A DNA stretch of 64,000 bases from Candidatus Sodalis endolongispinus. GTDB taxonomy: Bacteria > Pseudomonadota > Gammaproteobacteria > Enterobacterales > Enterobacteriaceae. The translations under genes and the position numbers were made by a program. The stretch lies in assembly GCF_018777395.1 (NCBI RefSeq), contig NZ_JAFJYC010000002.1:248001-312000 (forward strand), written 5' to 3'. The notes beneath the pieces are model-generated. The model made no database searches. It worked only from the letters and a program-made list of their open reading frames with translations, and had not been told where the DNA came from. Positions 29,015 through 37,580 of this stretch are shown piece after piece; position 1 is the stretch's first letter, and every line of letters begins with the position of its first letter.

Positions 29015-29263
29015 ATGACACAACCCTTTACTGAAAACCAGGAACTGGTGTCCGATCTGGTCGCCTGCCAGCTGGTGATAAAACAGATTTTGGACGTTAT
29101 CGATATCATCGCGCCGGCGGAGGTACGTAATAAAATGTCCGCGCAACTGAAAAACATCGATTTTGGCACCCATCCGGCCGCGCGTGATCCCCTCACCCGG
29201 CGCGCGATTGAGAAAGCTATCGCCATTATCGACATGAAGTTTGATCGTTCCACCCCGCATTAA
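29015..29263 (+). CDS. Small conserved enterobacterial protein of unknown function (DUF2766-like)
   Basis: 82 residues from ATG 29015, preceded by AAAGGAAAAGAC, a good ribosome binding site. Sequence begins [20 protein letters not shown] and is predicted helical and acidic to neutral. It resembles small conserved proteins next to kdgR in Serratia and Sodalis relatives that I associate with DUF2766, but I am not certain of the family number. Function unknown. Confidence 0.65.
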   Translation: MTQPFTENQELVSDLVACQLVIKQILDVIDIIAPAEVRNKMSAQLKNIDFGTHPAARDPLTRRAIEKAIAIIDMKFDRSTPH

Positions 29264-29365
29264 TCGCGGTCTACCGGTCGCCTTCAGCCAATGAATGCGA
29301 CCGTCTCGATTTACCAGTGCGTTTTCTTACTTAAAAATCATTTCATTGAAAACTAATTAAGGTGC

Positions 29366-29398
29366 TGTTATCTACGGTTTAAGTTTTAGTAGATAACA
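29366..29398. promoter_or_regulatory. Perfect 10-bp inverted repeat upstream of mgrB
   Basis: TGTTATCTAC (29366-29375) and GTAGATAACA (29389-29398) flank the 13 bases GGTTTAAGTTTTA. The centre contains GGTTTA, one half of a PhoP box (GGTTTA repeated at 11-bp spacing); the second half-site is poor. mgrB is PhoP-activated in enterobacteria, so this lies where an operator is expected, but assignment is inference. Confidence 0.5.
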
Positions 29399-29429
29399 TT
29401 AGTGCATTAGGCATTTCAGGAATAGGGTT

Positions 29430-29573
29430 TTGAAAAGAAGCACAACGGTTAAATTAATCGCGATTCTGCTGCTCTGCCTGGCTCTTTGGCTGTCGGCGCT
29501 GAATAGCTTTTGTGACCAGGGAGGGGATTTTTTCAGCGGCCTATGTCTGGTCACCAAATGGATGCCTTGGTAA
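29430..29573 (+). CDS. mgrB: MgrB, small membrane feedback inhibitor of PhoQ
   Basis: A 47-codon gene with a TTG start, the same length as E. coli MgrB. One membrane helix (LIAILLLCLALWLSAL), then the periplasmic part with both conserved cysteines and the family pattern FCDQGGDFFSGLCLVTKWMPW (split here: FCDQ, FFSG-C, PW end). MgrB binds PhoQ and damps PhoP/PhoQ signalling. CAGGA lies about 9 bases before the TTG. The position between kdgR and yebO matches E. coli. A weak start codon is the only oddity. Confidence 0.9.
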   Translation: MKRSTTVKLIAILLLCLALWLSALNSFCDQGGDFFSGLCLVTKWMPW

Positions 29574-29665
29574 CGTCTGTTAACAGGCAAATTTTGTCAG
29601 CAGGGTACTAAGTCGGCCATGGAGTGATAAGATAGCCACTGGTTTAATGAGTGGCAGGTCAGTTC

Positions 29666-30010
29666 ATGAATGAGTTGGGAGATAGCAGCCTGAATATTGC
29701 CGTCGCCGTGGCGTCCGTCGCGGTATTCGTTATTGTGCTGGCGGTGTGGTTTTTCCTTAACCGCGCCAGCGTCAAAGCGAACGAGCAGATAGCTTTGCTT
29801 ACCGAGCTTCTGGAGCAGCAAAAACAGCAAACCGCGCTGCTGGCGAAGCTCACGCGGGGAGAAGGGCCGAACCCGGCCGTGCCTACCGTCCCCGGTGAGC
29901 CCGTCATGTTTAAAGATTTTATCGCTGAACGAGATAATACCCCAACGCACGTTACCCCCCCTGGCCGGCATAGGGACGGTGGGCTATCCCTTTGCGTTGT
30001 CCGTCCTTAA
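29666..30010 (+). CDS. yebO: YebO, small single-pass membrane protein
   Basis: 114 residues from ATG 29666 (AGG seven bases upstream; an in-frame ATG at 29651 adds five residues). N-terminal helix VAVFVIVLAVWFFLNRASV, then the YebO hallmark NEQIALLTELLEQQKQQTALL, a coiled-coil-like stretch. E. coli YebO is about 95 residues and ends shortly after VAER; here IAERDNTP is followed by about 25 extra residues rich in Pro and Arg, which may be a run-on tail. Function unknown. Confidence 0.82.
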   Translation: MNELGDSSLNIAVAVASVAVFVIVLAVWFFLNRASVKANEQIALLTELLEQQKQQTALLAKLTRGEGPNPAVPTVPGEPVMFKDFIAERDNTPTHVTPPGRHRDGGLSLCVVRP

Positions 30011-30028
30011 CAGGGAGAGTGCAAAACC

Positions 30029-31016
30029 ATGAGCAAGCGCAACCGCTGGTATGATCCCGACAGACTCCACCATACGCCGACCGGCTTCACCAACCCTGAC
30101 GTCTCCTTGCGCGATCCGGGGGCGCTTAAACGCTGGCGGGAAGAGCGCAAGGCGCAAGGATTGCCGCGGCCGCCTGGGGAGGGTTATGAAGGCTTTATTC
30201 GCCAATGGTGGCAAAAAGCCGACTTCAGCGGTCAGGAAGACGCCGTATGGTGGATTGGCCACGCCTGCCTGCTACTGCGGGGTAGCTGGGCGGCATATCC
30301 TTATCGATCCAGCGCTGGGCAACCGCGCCTCCCCGCTGCCGTTTGCCGGGCCATTGCGCAAAACGCCGCTTGCGGCAACTCTCGCTGAATTGCCCGCCAT
30401 CGATTGGGTTTTATATTCCCATAATCATTATGATCACCTTGATCGCGGCACCCTGCGGCGGCTGTTAAAGCGATTTCCCGCGTTACGGGTTGCTGCGCCT
30501 TTGGGCATGGGGGACTGGTCGCGCCGGCACGGCGTCAAACACGTCGACGAATGTGACTGGTGGGACGCGCTTACGCTTACGGAATTTTCGCTGCACTGCA
30601 CGCCGGCCCGTCACTGGAGTATGCGCACGCTATGGGACCGCAACCAGAGTTTGTGGTGCGGCTGGGTGGTGTCGACATCGCAATGGCGGTTCTTTTTTGC
30701 CGGCGATAGCGGCTACACCCCGCGACTGGCGGAGGTAGGTCAGCGATTGGGGCCGTTCGATGCAGCTGCGCTGCCTATCGGCGCCTATGCACCAGAATGG
30801 TTCATGGCGGAAAGTCATATGAGTCCGACCGAGGCGGTGCGTTTGTATCAAGAGCTGCAAAAGCCCCGGACGATCCCGATTCATTGGGGCGTGTTCGAGC
30901 TGGCGGATGAATCACTGGACGAACCGCCGCGCGAGTTACTGCGTGCCCAGCGAGCGGCGAGTATAGACAGTGCTGATTTCACCGCGCTGAAAATTGGCGG
31001 TAAACTGAGCCTCTAA
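30029..31016 (+). pseudogene. MBL-fold metal-dependent hydrolase (NAPE-PLD/UlaG-like), one frameshift
   Basis: The first frame (MSKRNRWYDPDRLHHTPTGF ... VWWIGHACLLLR) and second frame (VAGRHILIDPALGNRASP ... to 31016) join at a GGGG run near 30288-30292, so a one-base change breaks the gene early. The second frame contains the metallo-beta-lactamase motif SHNHYDHLD, the later FFFAGDSGYTP and the terminal PIHWGVFELADE. The N-terminus with W-GHA is that of the lipoprotein-like phospholipase D branch. Not part of the E. coli order here. Confidence 0.85.
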
Positions 31017-32086
31017 TTTCTGTATTCGGCCGCTGTGTATGCAGCGCTAGACTCGCGGGCGAAGTCTCTTCACGCGGATGGGCTCGCGCAGGGGTGTCCA
31101 GGGCCTGAGGGACTCGCGGGCATTGAACGAGGTGCCGGTTGGGGGCATACCCTGTGGTGTGGTGGTTGGTGCAGCGGTGAACCCGGGATTGCTAGAGCGT
31201 GTTGTTAAACGGTCTGGCGCTGTGAGCGTTGCCGAGTTTTGGACTAAGGCGGAACAGCCCGTCGCCGGCACCTGATTCGCCATCCGCCCATGCCGCTGCC
31301 GCCGAGTTTCATGGGCGCCAGCGTCTCAAATTGAATATTGTCGCTAAGCTCCGGTCAGCAAAGAGGGGTAATTAAACGAAGCGGTGTGACAAATACCCTC
31401 AATTTCATTCACGGTCGGTTTCCTTTTCCGACTGTCATATTGCTTTAATATTCACCGTAAATAGCGCGTTAATAACAAACCAGCCCAAACGCAGCAGGTA
31501 ATAAATGAACATTATGTGTCTTTTTTGTTCGTTTGGGTGCATTAACGGCGTTTAGGTTATTTTTAAATTTATTAATTGGCATATTAGCATCTCATGCACG
31601 CGCAAAGATTGCACAACTTTGGTGATCCTTTATAGCGCAACTCCGGCACCGTACTGGGGCGGTAGCGGTTGGTCATAAGCGGGTGTTATCCTGTGCGAAA
31701 GCATAGGGGGCGGGCATGGCATAATGCCTCGATCATAAAGGTTTAGCACATTCTTTTACTATGTTAGAAAAAGAGGTTATAAGACCAGGAGTGAAAATTG
31801 TGAACTGGGCCTCTTGATTTCTTACTATGATGAATGAATAGTTATTTCTGAATAATGCATTGGACGCCAGCAGGGGTTTGCGCTAATGTTATCCTTATCC
31901 GATAACGGCAGGCCGTAGTGCTATAACCCAGCATGAAGTGAGGGTCTCACGCACCTTATTGATGCCAGGTGGGTAGTCCAGTGTCTTGATAATGCGCGAC
32001 ATATCCGGCCCTGATTAAAAATGGCTTGCCATTATTTACAGAGTATGTGATAACGCAATTGGGTAAAACGAGGTACAGTTCTGTAT
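31017..32086. other. Long gene-free spacer upstream of yobF-cspC
   Basis: About 1070 bases without an ORF I can support. The left third (to about 31330) is GC-rich and looks like decayed sequence. From 31380 it becomes AT-rich. CCCAAACG near 31484 and CGTTTGGG near 31529 form an 8-bp inverted repeat around 38 bases. The part next to yobF may be its promoter and long leader. In E. coli the yobF-cspC spacer is far shorter. Confidence 0.5.
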
Positions 32087-32221
32087 ATGAGTGGCATTTT
32101 CAGTAAAGAAGTTTTGCGTGTAGACGATTTCGTTGCATACCGCTTCTCTGCCGATCCTTATCTTAGTGCCTCAAGCAGTAACGACTCCAGTTTGTCTCTA
32201 CATCGCCAAAGGGCGATTTAA
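32087..32221 (+). CDS. yobF: YobF, small stress-associated protein co-transcribed with cspC
   Basis: 44 residues ([20 protein letters not shown] ... LSLHRQRAI). The start [10 protein letters not shown] and the segment [12 protein letters not shown] closely match E. coli YobF (47 residues, [12 protein letters not shown]). It lies 23 bases before cspC, the native two-gene arrangement. Function is unknown; in E. coli its level rises under stress. Confidence 0.85.
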   Translation: MSGIFSKEVLRVDDFVAYRFSADPYLSASSSNDSSLSLHRQRAI

Positions 32222-32244
32222 ACACTCCAAAGGAAATATGCAAG

Positions 32245-32454
32245 ATGGCAAAGATTAAAGGTCAAGTGAAGTGGTTCAATGAGTCTAAAGGTTTTGGTTT
32301 CATCACTCCGGCCGATGGCAGCAAAGACGTGTTTGTTCACTTCTCCGCTATTCAGGGTAACGGTTTCAAAACGCTGGCCGAAGGCCAAAACGTAGAATTC
32401 GAGATCCAGGATGGCCAGAAAGGCCCTTCAGCAGTTAACGTAACTGCCCTGTAA
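32245..32454 (+). CDS. cspC: CspC, constitutive cold-shock-domain RNA chaperone
   Basis: 69 residues, nearly identical to E. coli CspC, with RNP1 KGFGFITP and RNP2 VFVHFSAI. It binds and melts RNA, stabilises rpoS-type transcripts and acts as an antiterminator. Preceded by AAGGAAATATGCAAG. Followed by a strong terminator. Very high conservation compared with neighbours suggests purifying selection. Confidence 0.97.
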   Translation: MAKIKGQVKWFNESKGFGFITPADGSKDVFVHFSAIQGNGFKTLAEGQNVEFEIQDGQKGPSAVNVTAL

Positions 32455-32506
32455 TCCAGGTTGCTGCGGCAACGGTCGGTCATTTGACTGACGGATGACA
32501 TCTAAG

Positions 32507-32545
32507 TCCCCCTGCTGGCTTCGCGTCAGCGGGGGGATTTAACTT
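32507..32545 (+). terminator. cspC terminator
   Basis: CCCCCTGCTGGC pairs with the complementary arm ending GCGGGGGG around TTCG (about 32508-32537, with minor mismatches), followed by ATTTAACTTTT. The tetraloop and G/C stem are typical of a strong intrinsic terminator. Confidence 0.8.
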
Positions 32546-32617
32546 TTGGCCGGCAACCTATCAGGTCTGTCCCGGCATTGCCGCGGTTGGCTGACGCGTC
32601 GTTTGTTCCGCCTCACT

Positions 32618-33373
32618 TTACTTTCCCATAACATCCACGCCGGCGTTGCACTCCGCTGCGTCGTCCGGCAGCATGATAAGCCCGCTGTGCTGATTGCGTC
32701 CACTGATGGAAGGATGGGCGGGATCCCGCTCGCGCTGCTGGCTATTGCGGCGAAAACTGGTATAACGCAGGCATTCCGCCGGCCCAGGTGCCGGGCAGCA
32801 GAGGGTGCAATGGCCGATGGTGTCGACCGCGACGAATCCGAGCGTCAGTAACTGCAGCCGGGCAATAGCCGCCAAATCCAGATGGCGCGGACGTGGCGCG
32901 ATAACCGCGGCGGATAGCGGCAATTGCTGCCTGAATTCATCCACCAGCGCCTGACTGACTTCATAACAGCACGGCCCGGCCGCGGGGCCTATCGCTGCGA
33001 CCCACTGCGATGGCTTGTCGCCTACCGCGTCAAGCGTGGCGGCAAATTGCCCGAGGATCCCCGCCAGCAAACCGCGCCATCCCGCGTGCACGGCGCCAAT
33101 ACGCCGGCCGTCGCGGCGGCAGAACAGTACCGGCAAACAATCGGCGGTCAGCACCGTCAACAGTATACCGGGAACATCGGTAATAACGCCGTCAAGCTCG
33201 CCAGGCGCCTCGCCTGGCCGGCGTACCCAGCCGATGGCGGTACCATGCACTTGCTTCTTGTCCGGCAGCGTCATCTGCCAGGACTGAAGCCTCTCAGGCA
33301 TCAGCGACGCCTTGTCGCCAAAGCCGTGCACCACCCTGGGGATTGGGGACAGCAGGGATGAATAAGCGTTCAT
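32618..33373 (-). CDS. Laccase-domain (PgeF/YfiH-like) protein
   Basis: 251 residues from ATG 33373; an in-frame ATG six codons upstream is also possible and neither has a clear ribosome binding site. Family motifs: VLTADCLPVLF (Cys ligand), GAVHAGWRGLLAGI (His ligand) and AIGPAAGPCCYEVS, ending with YTSFRRN. PgeF-type enzymes edit mis-incorporated serine in peptidoglycan precursors or act on purine nucleosides. E. coli yfiH lies elsewhere, so this could be a paralogue. The last 15 residues after LIM are not typical. Confidence 0.8.
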   Translation of the reverse strand: MNAYSSLLSPIPRVVHGFGDKASLMPERLQSWQMTLPDKKQVHGTAIGWVRRPGEAPGELDGVITDVPGILLTVLTADCLPVLFCRRDGRRIGAVHAGWRGLLAGILGQFAATLDAVGDKPSQWVAAIGPAAGPCCYEVSQALVDEFRQQLPLSAAVIAPRPRHLDLAAIARLQLLTLGFVAVDTIGHCTLCCPAPGPAECLRYTSFRRNSQQRERDPAHPSISGRNQHSGLIMLPDDAAECNAGVDVMGK

Positions 33374-33486
33374 TGTCGTTGTGGGAAGCATGTGAAAGAT
33401 GCGCCCAGTGTAGCGCGTTTTTCTGCCGCCAGAGGGGTTATTTTACGTTACACTGCGCCCTACGACGTTTTCCGATCGGAATGGCC

Positions 33487-34308
33487 ATGTCTTGTTTTCA
33501 ATGTCCGCTTTGCCACCAGCCGCTTGCGCTGCATGGCACCTGCTATCGTTGCGCCGGGCAGCATAGCTTTGACCTCGCCAAAGAAGGGTATGTTAATCTG
33601 CTGCCGGTGCAGTTCAAGCACAGCAAAGATCCGGGCGATGCGCCCATGATGATGGCGGCGCGGCGCGCCTTTCTGGATGCCGGCCATTATCAGCTGCTGC
33701 GTGACAGCATTATGGCATCTATCGCAGCACTTACCCCTGAACCCGGCCTTCGCTGGCTGGATATCGGCTGCGGCGAAGGGTATTACACCGCCGCGTTGGC
33801 GGACCAGCTCAGGTGTCACCAATCCCAGGCGGTTATCTACGGTATGGATATTGCCAAGAATGCGGTGCGTAGTGCCGCTAAGCGCTACAGGCAGGTCAGG
33901 TTCTGCGTGGCTTCCAGCCAGCGGTTGCCGTTTGTCGATGCCTCACTGGACGGTATCATGCGCATTTATGCGCCAAGCAACCCCGCCGAGCTGAGTCGCA
34001 CGTTGCGTCCGGGCGGCGTGCTGCTGACGGTGACCCCCGGCCCGCGCCATCTCTATCAGCTTAAAGCGCTGATTTACCGCGATGTGCAACTGCACGCGCC
34101 TAAGGAAGAAAACGTTGCCGGCTTTACCTTGTTGCAGGACCTATCGCTTGGCTATCCGCTGCAATTGACCGGCGAGGAGGGGGTGGCGCTACTGCGCATG
34201 ACGCCCTTCGCCTGGCGCGCCACCCCTCTGGTACTGGAGCGGTTGTCGGCCATGGCGCAGTTTGACTGTGAAACGGATTTTACCGTGCGGCTGTGGCGGC
34301 GTGCCTGA
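33487..34308 (+). CDS. rlmA: RlmA, 23S rRNA (guanine-745-N1) methyltransferase
   Basis: 273 residues from ATG 33487 (an ATG two codons earlier is possible). N-terminal zinc finger (CPLCHQPLALHGTCYRCAG with His), the family motif KEGYVNLLPVQFKHSKDPGD, and SAM motif I LDIGCGEGYYTAAL. Methylates G745 of 23S rRNA. Divergent from the laccase-domain gene. Intact and placed as in E. coli between cspC and mntP. Confidence 0.93.
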   Translation: MSCFQCPLCHQPLALHGTCYRCAGQHSFDLAKEGYVNLLPVQFKHSKDPGDAPMMMAARRAFLDAGHYQLLRDSIMASIAALTPEPGLRWLDIGCGEGYYTAALADQLRCHQSQAVIYGMDIAKNAVRSAAKRYRQVRFCVASSQRLPFVDASLDGIMRIYAPSNPAELSRTLRPGGVLLTVTPGPRHLYQLKALIYRDVQLHAPKEENVAGFTLLQDLSLGYPLQLTGEEGVALLRMTPFAWRATPLVLERLSAMAQFDCETDFTVRLWRRA

Positions 34309-34338
34309 TGCCTGAGCGGTGCAGCGAGGTGAGGGGGA

Positions 34339-34926
34339 TTAACCGGGCAGATAAGCGAGCATAGCCTCGCCGATATGGCTATAGAGGATGTTGCAGCCGA
34401 TGCCGCTGAGGATCACGCCGCCGATGATTTCCGCTTTATTGCCCAGACAGGGGCCGACAAAACGTCCCAGCAGCATGCCGGTGGTGGACATAATCAAGGT
34501 CGCAAGACCGATAAGCAGCGCGGTATGAAGGATATTGACCTGCAGCATCGCCAGACCGACGCCGATGGCCAGCGCATCAAGGCTGGTGGCGATGGCGGTG
34601 GTGATCAACACGCCCAGGCTATGCTTGCCGACCAGCGGTGTCTCGGCCGGGTGTTGTTTCCAGCCCGCCAGCACCATCAGGCCGCCAAGAAACGCCAGCA
34701 GAGCAAACGCCACCCAGTGATCCCAACGCATAATATACTGGCTGGCCAGCAGACCCAACCCCCAGCCGATAAGCGGGGTAATGGCTTCTATGATGCTGAA
34801 AATAAGCCCGGTGCGCAGCGCTTCACGCAGCGCGGGTTTGTGCAGCGTGGCGCCTTTGCCGATGGAGGACGCGAAGGCGTCCATTGACATACCAAAGGCA
34901 AGAATCAGTGTGGCGGAAAGGTTCAT
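34339..34926 (-). CDS. mntP: MntP, manganese efflux pump
   Basis: 195 residues from ATG 34926 (E. coli 188). Six hydrophobic segments with the paired Asp motifs typical of Mnt[16 protein letters not shown] in helix 1 and [17 protein letters not shown] in the second half. Exports Mn(II). Upstream is a yybP-ykoY-type riboswitch, the expected control. Intact. Confidence 0.93.
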   Translation of the reverse strand: MNLSATLILAFGMSMDAFASSIGKGATLHKPALREALRTGLIFSIIEAITPLIGWGLGLLASQYIMRWDHWVAFALLAFLGGLMVLAGWKQHPAETPLVGKHSLGVLITTAIATSLDALAIGVGLAMLQVNILHTALLIGLATLIMSTTGMLLGRFVGPCLGNKAEIIGGVILSGIGCNILYSHIGEAMLAYLPG

Positions 34927-34989
34927 TACTGTGCCTCGGCTGGGCGCCCATATCCACGCTTTCACGTCCCCCCAACCTTATCGACAGGT

Positions 34990-35120
34990 CCGCATGTCTA
35001 TAGTCTCGCCAGCCGATGAAGGCCGCCCGCACCACGTTTACCAAAGAAACGAGTATGTTTACACGTGCATTTCCGCAAGGCGTCGAAAACAGGCTACTCC
35101 CTAATGACGGCGCAACCTTA
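34990..35120 (-). promoter_or_regulatory. yybP-ykoY manganese riboswitch in the mntP leader
   Basis: On the minus strand the leader contains TTAGGGAGTAGCC (about 35093-35105), then CATACTCG in the middle and GAGACTATAGACATGCGGA near 34990-35010, the landmarks of enterobacterial mntP leaders of this class (GGGAGUAGC and ACAUACU elements). It sits about 60-190 bases before mntP. The class senses Mn(II) and raises expression. Boundaries are approximate. Confidence 0.72.
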
Positions 35121-35311
35121 ACATATTAATTCCCACAATAACAATTACAAAAATAACAGGGATAAATACCCTCAGGCTTGCTGTTGATTAAATGAACACG
35201 GCGAGAGGGATTTGTCAGGATAATGTCAGTCAGCAACGGCGTAATTAACGATAAGGGTATTTTTTATGGCGATGACTAATTTATTTAGCTAAGGCTATAA
35301 ATAATTATAAA

Positions 35312-35768
35312 TCATTGTATTTCAATAAGTAAATGGTAGATTGCCTGCAGATCATCTAATTTGTTGACCTGGATCAGCAAACGTCGTTTTTCTAGATCAA
35401 TGACCAGATAACCATCTTCAGATAAATTCATATTTTTGATGCGGGAATAACGAATAAAGATATTACCGTAAAAATTCCGTTTTAAACAGCATGAGAGGAC
35501 GGCGAATATAAGCCAGATACACCACCATCATCCCCAGCATTAAAATCAGCGTGGAGGTGAGCACCGTGCCGCCGGTGGTAATGTTTTTGTACAGCAGGAT
35601 AAGCAGCAAGACGATAAAAATCAGCCCGTCCAGGCGGCCCTGACGGCGCAGCGGCACCCGTAGCCGCGTTTTACCGCGTAGGACATAATCCACAATGAAT
35701 TCATCGAAGAGGGCAAACAGCAGCGCGGCGGCTGTCATAAGCGCCAGGCCGATATCGGTAAGGGTCAT
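35312..35768 (-). pseudogene. yobD: yobD (DUF986) membrane protein, frameshifted
   Basis: Start ATG 35768 (MTLTDIGLALMTAAALLFAL), three hydrophobic segments, then near 35480 the frame runs into a stop (FKTEFLR-stop at 35463). The proper continuation ([20 protein letters not shown] ... IYHLLIEIQ) is in another frame and ends at 35312. The match to YobD, whose C-terminus has YSRIKAMNLSEDGVLV, is clear in both parts. A single one-base change at about 35478-35485 explains it. Neighbours mntP and manZ fit E. coli order. Confidence 0.85.
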
Positions 35769-35783
35769 GCTTCCTCCCAGCAA

Positions 35784-35815
35784 GCAAAAAAAACCGGGGT
35801 AACGTCCCCCGGTTT
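35784..35815 (-). terminator. manXYZ operon terminator
   Basis: Minus strand: AAACCGGGGG and its complement CCCCGGTTT around ACGTTA, followed by an eight-base U-tract. Lies 14 bases after the manZ stop. Confidence 0.85.
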
Positions 35816-35828
35816 GGCAACAATACGC

Positions 35829-36677
35829 TTACAGGCCCAGCAGACCGACCCAGTAACCGAAAATACCGATAACGAAAAAGCCCATAATAATCCAAAGCGC
35901 GTTCACCTTGCGGCGCAACAGCCACATACAGCCAAAGGTGAGCAACAGCGGCGCCAGCCCCGGCATCAACTGATCCAGAATCGTCTGGACGGTGGTGACG
36001 GTGGTTTGCCCCTCAGTGTTGGTAATACGTGACACCACAAAGGGAATATTGACGTGGGTCCATTTATTGACCAGCGCGCCCATGACAAACAGGCCAAGAA
36101 TGGACGCCCCTTCCGTCATTTTTTGCAGGAAGCCGCCGCCCATATCGTTAACGATATTGACCCCTTTCCGGTAGCCGTACGCCACGCCGTAATAGCGGGT
36201 GACCAGACGCACCAGGTTGAACAAAATGAAAAACAGCAGCGGACCCAGTAAACTGCCGCTCATGGCGATACCGGCGCCGAGAGCGGCAAATACCGGCCGC
36301 ACCGTACCCCAGAATATCGGGTCGCCGACGCCGGCCAGCGGTCCCATCAGGCCGACTTTCAGGCCGTTGACAGCGGCATCGTCGATGGGGGCACCGTTGG
36401 AACGCTGTTCTTCCATGGCCATGGTCACGCCCAATACCGGCGCGGCCACATAGGGATGGGTATTAAAAAACTCCAGATGGCGTTTGATCGCTTGCTTGCG
36501 ATCGTCGTTGTTTTCCGGGTAGAGGCGACGAATCACCGGTACCATGGAGAAACAAAAACCGAGCGCCTGCATACGTTCAAAGTTCCAAGATCCCTGGAAA
36601 AGGTTGGAGCGGATAAATACGCCGCGTACATCGCCGGGCGTCAGTTTCTTTTGACCTGTAGCTGTAGTATCGACCAT
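35829..36677 (-). CDS. manZ: ManZ, mannose PTS EIID component
   Basis: 282 residues from ATG 36677 (MVDTTATGQKKLTPGDVRGV), nearly collinear with E. coli ManZ, including LFQGSWNFERMQALGFCFSM and VGDPIFWGTVRPVFAALGAG. With ManY it forms the membrane channel of the mannose/glucosamine/GlcNAc-permitting PTS. It is intact although manY and manX just upstream are broken, so it has no working partners from this locus. Confidence 0.95.
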   Translation of the reverse strand: MVDTTATGQKKLTPGDVRGVFIRSNLFQGSWNFERMQALGFCFSMVPVIRRLYPENNDDRKQAIKRHLEFFNTHPYVAAPVLGVTMAMEEQRSNGAPIDDAAVNGLKVGLMGPLAGVGDPIFWGTVRPVFAALGAGIAMSGSLLGPLLFFILFNLVRLVTRYYGVAYGYRKGVNIVNDMGGGFLQKMTEGASILGLFVMGALVNKWTHVNIPFVVSRITNTEGQTTVTTVQTILDQLMPGLAPLLLTFGCMWLLRRKVNALWIIMGFFVIGIFGYWVGLLGL

Positions 36678-36689
36678 TTCTCTCACCTA

Positions 36690-37491
36690 TTAATCCAGTT
36701 CATTATCGAGATCGTTAGCACCTTGCGCCGGTGCGGCCTGTCCTGCGACCCGGTTATAGCGCGGGCTGAGTTGGATGTAGAGTATGGCCATAACCACGCC
36801 GATGACCCCCAGCGCCACCAGGTTGAAGCTGGTGAAAGCCGCGGTGACGAAGCCGAGATAGAAGAACGGCATCAGATAGCCTGCGCGCATCATGTTGATG
36901 ACCATCGCATAACCGACCACCACAATCATGCCGCCGGCGATGTTCAAACCGTTGGTGACGACTTCCGGGATCGAGCTGAGCATGGTGTGCACCGCGTCGG
37001 TACCGACCGACACGCCGACGATGACCACCGGAATGGCGATACGCATGGCCTGCAGCACTAGCGCCTAGACATGGATCCAACTTAGCGCCGTCAGGTTGCC
37101 ACGTTCGGCGGCGCTGTCTGCGGCATGCTGGAAGGCGACGGTAATGGTACGTACGATGATAGTCAGCACCTGTCCGGCGGCGGCCAGCGGAATTGCCAGC
37201 GCGATACCGGCGCCGACGCTTTGGTTACCGGCAATGACCAGAAATGGTGGAGATGATGGACGCCAGCGCGGCATCGGGCGCCACCGCGGCGCCGATATTC
37301 ATCCAGCCCAGTGCGATCATTTCCAACGTCCCGCCGATGATGATACCGGTTTTCATGTCGCCCAGGACCAGACCAATTAAGGTACAGGCCACCAGCGGGC
37401 GGTGGAACTGAAATTCGTCGAGAATCGATCCCATGCCTGCGATACAGGCGACGACAAATATCAGTACAATTTGAAGCGTGGTGATCTCCAT
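36690..37491 (-). pseudogene. manY: manY, mannose PTS EIIC, frameshift plus in-frame stop
   Basis: Start ATG 37491 (MEITTLQIVLIFVVACIAGM). The frame shifts near 37240 (ASIISTI then LVIAGNQSVGAGIALAIPLA in another frame). TAG at 37065-37067 interrupts SWIHV-stop-ALVLQAMRIAIPVV, where E. coli has Ser (TCG to TAG plausible). The rest to 36690 is close to E. coli ManY (AGGMIVVVGYAMVINMMRAG). Two independent lesions make loss of function certain. Confidence 0.92.
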
Positions 37492-37580
37492 TGTACTTCT
37501 CCTCTTACCTTGCGTAATAGAGCGATGAATCCGTTTCCAGGCAAACTTACGCTCTTAAGTGTGATAATGCGTCGTAGGGC

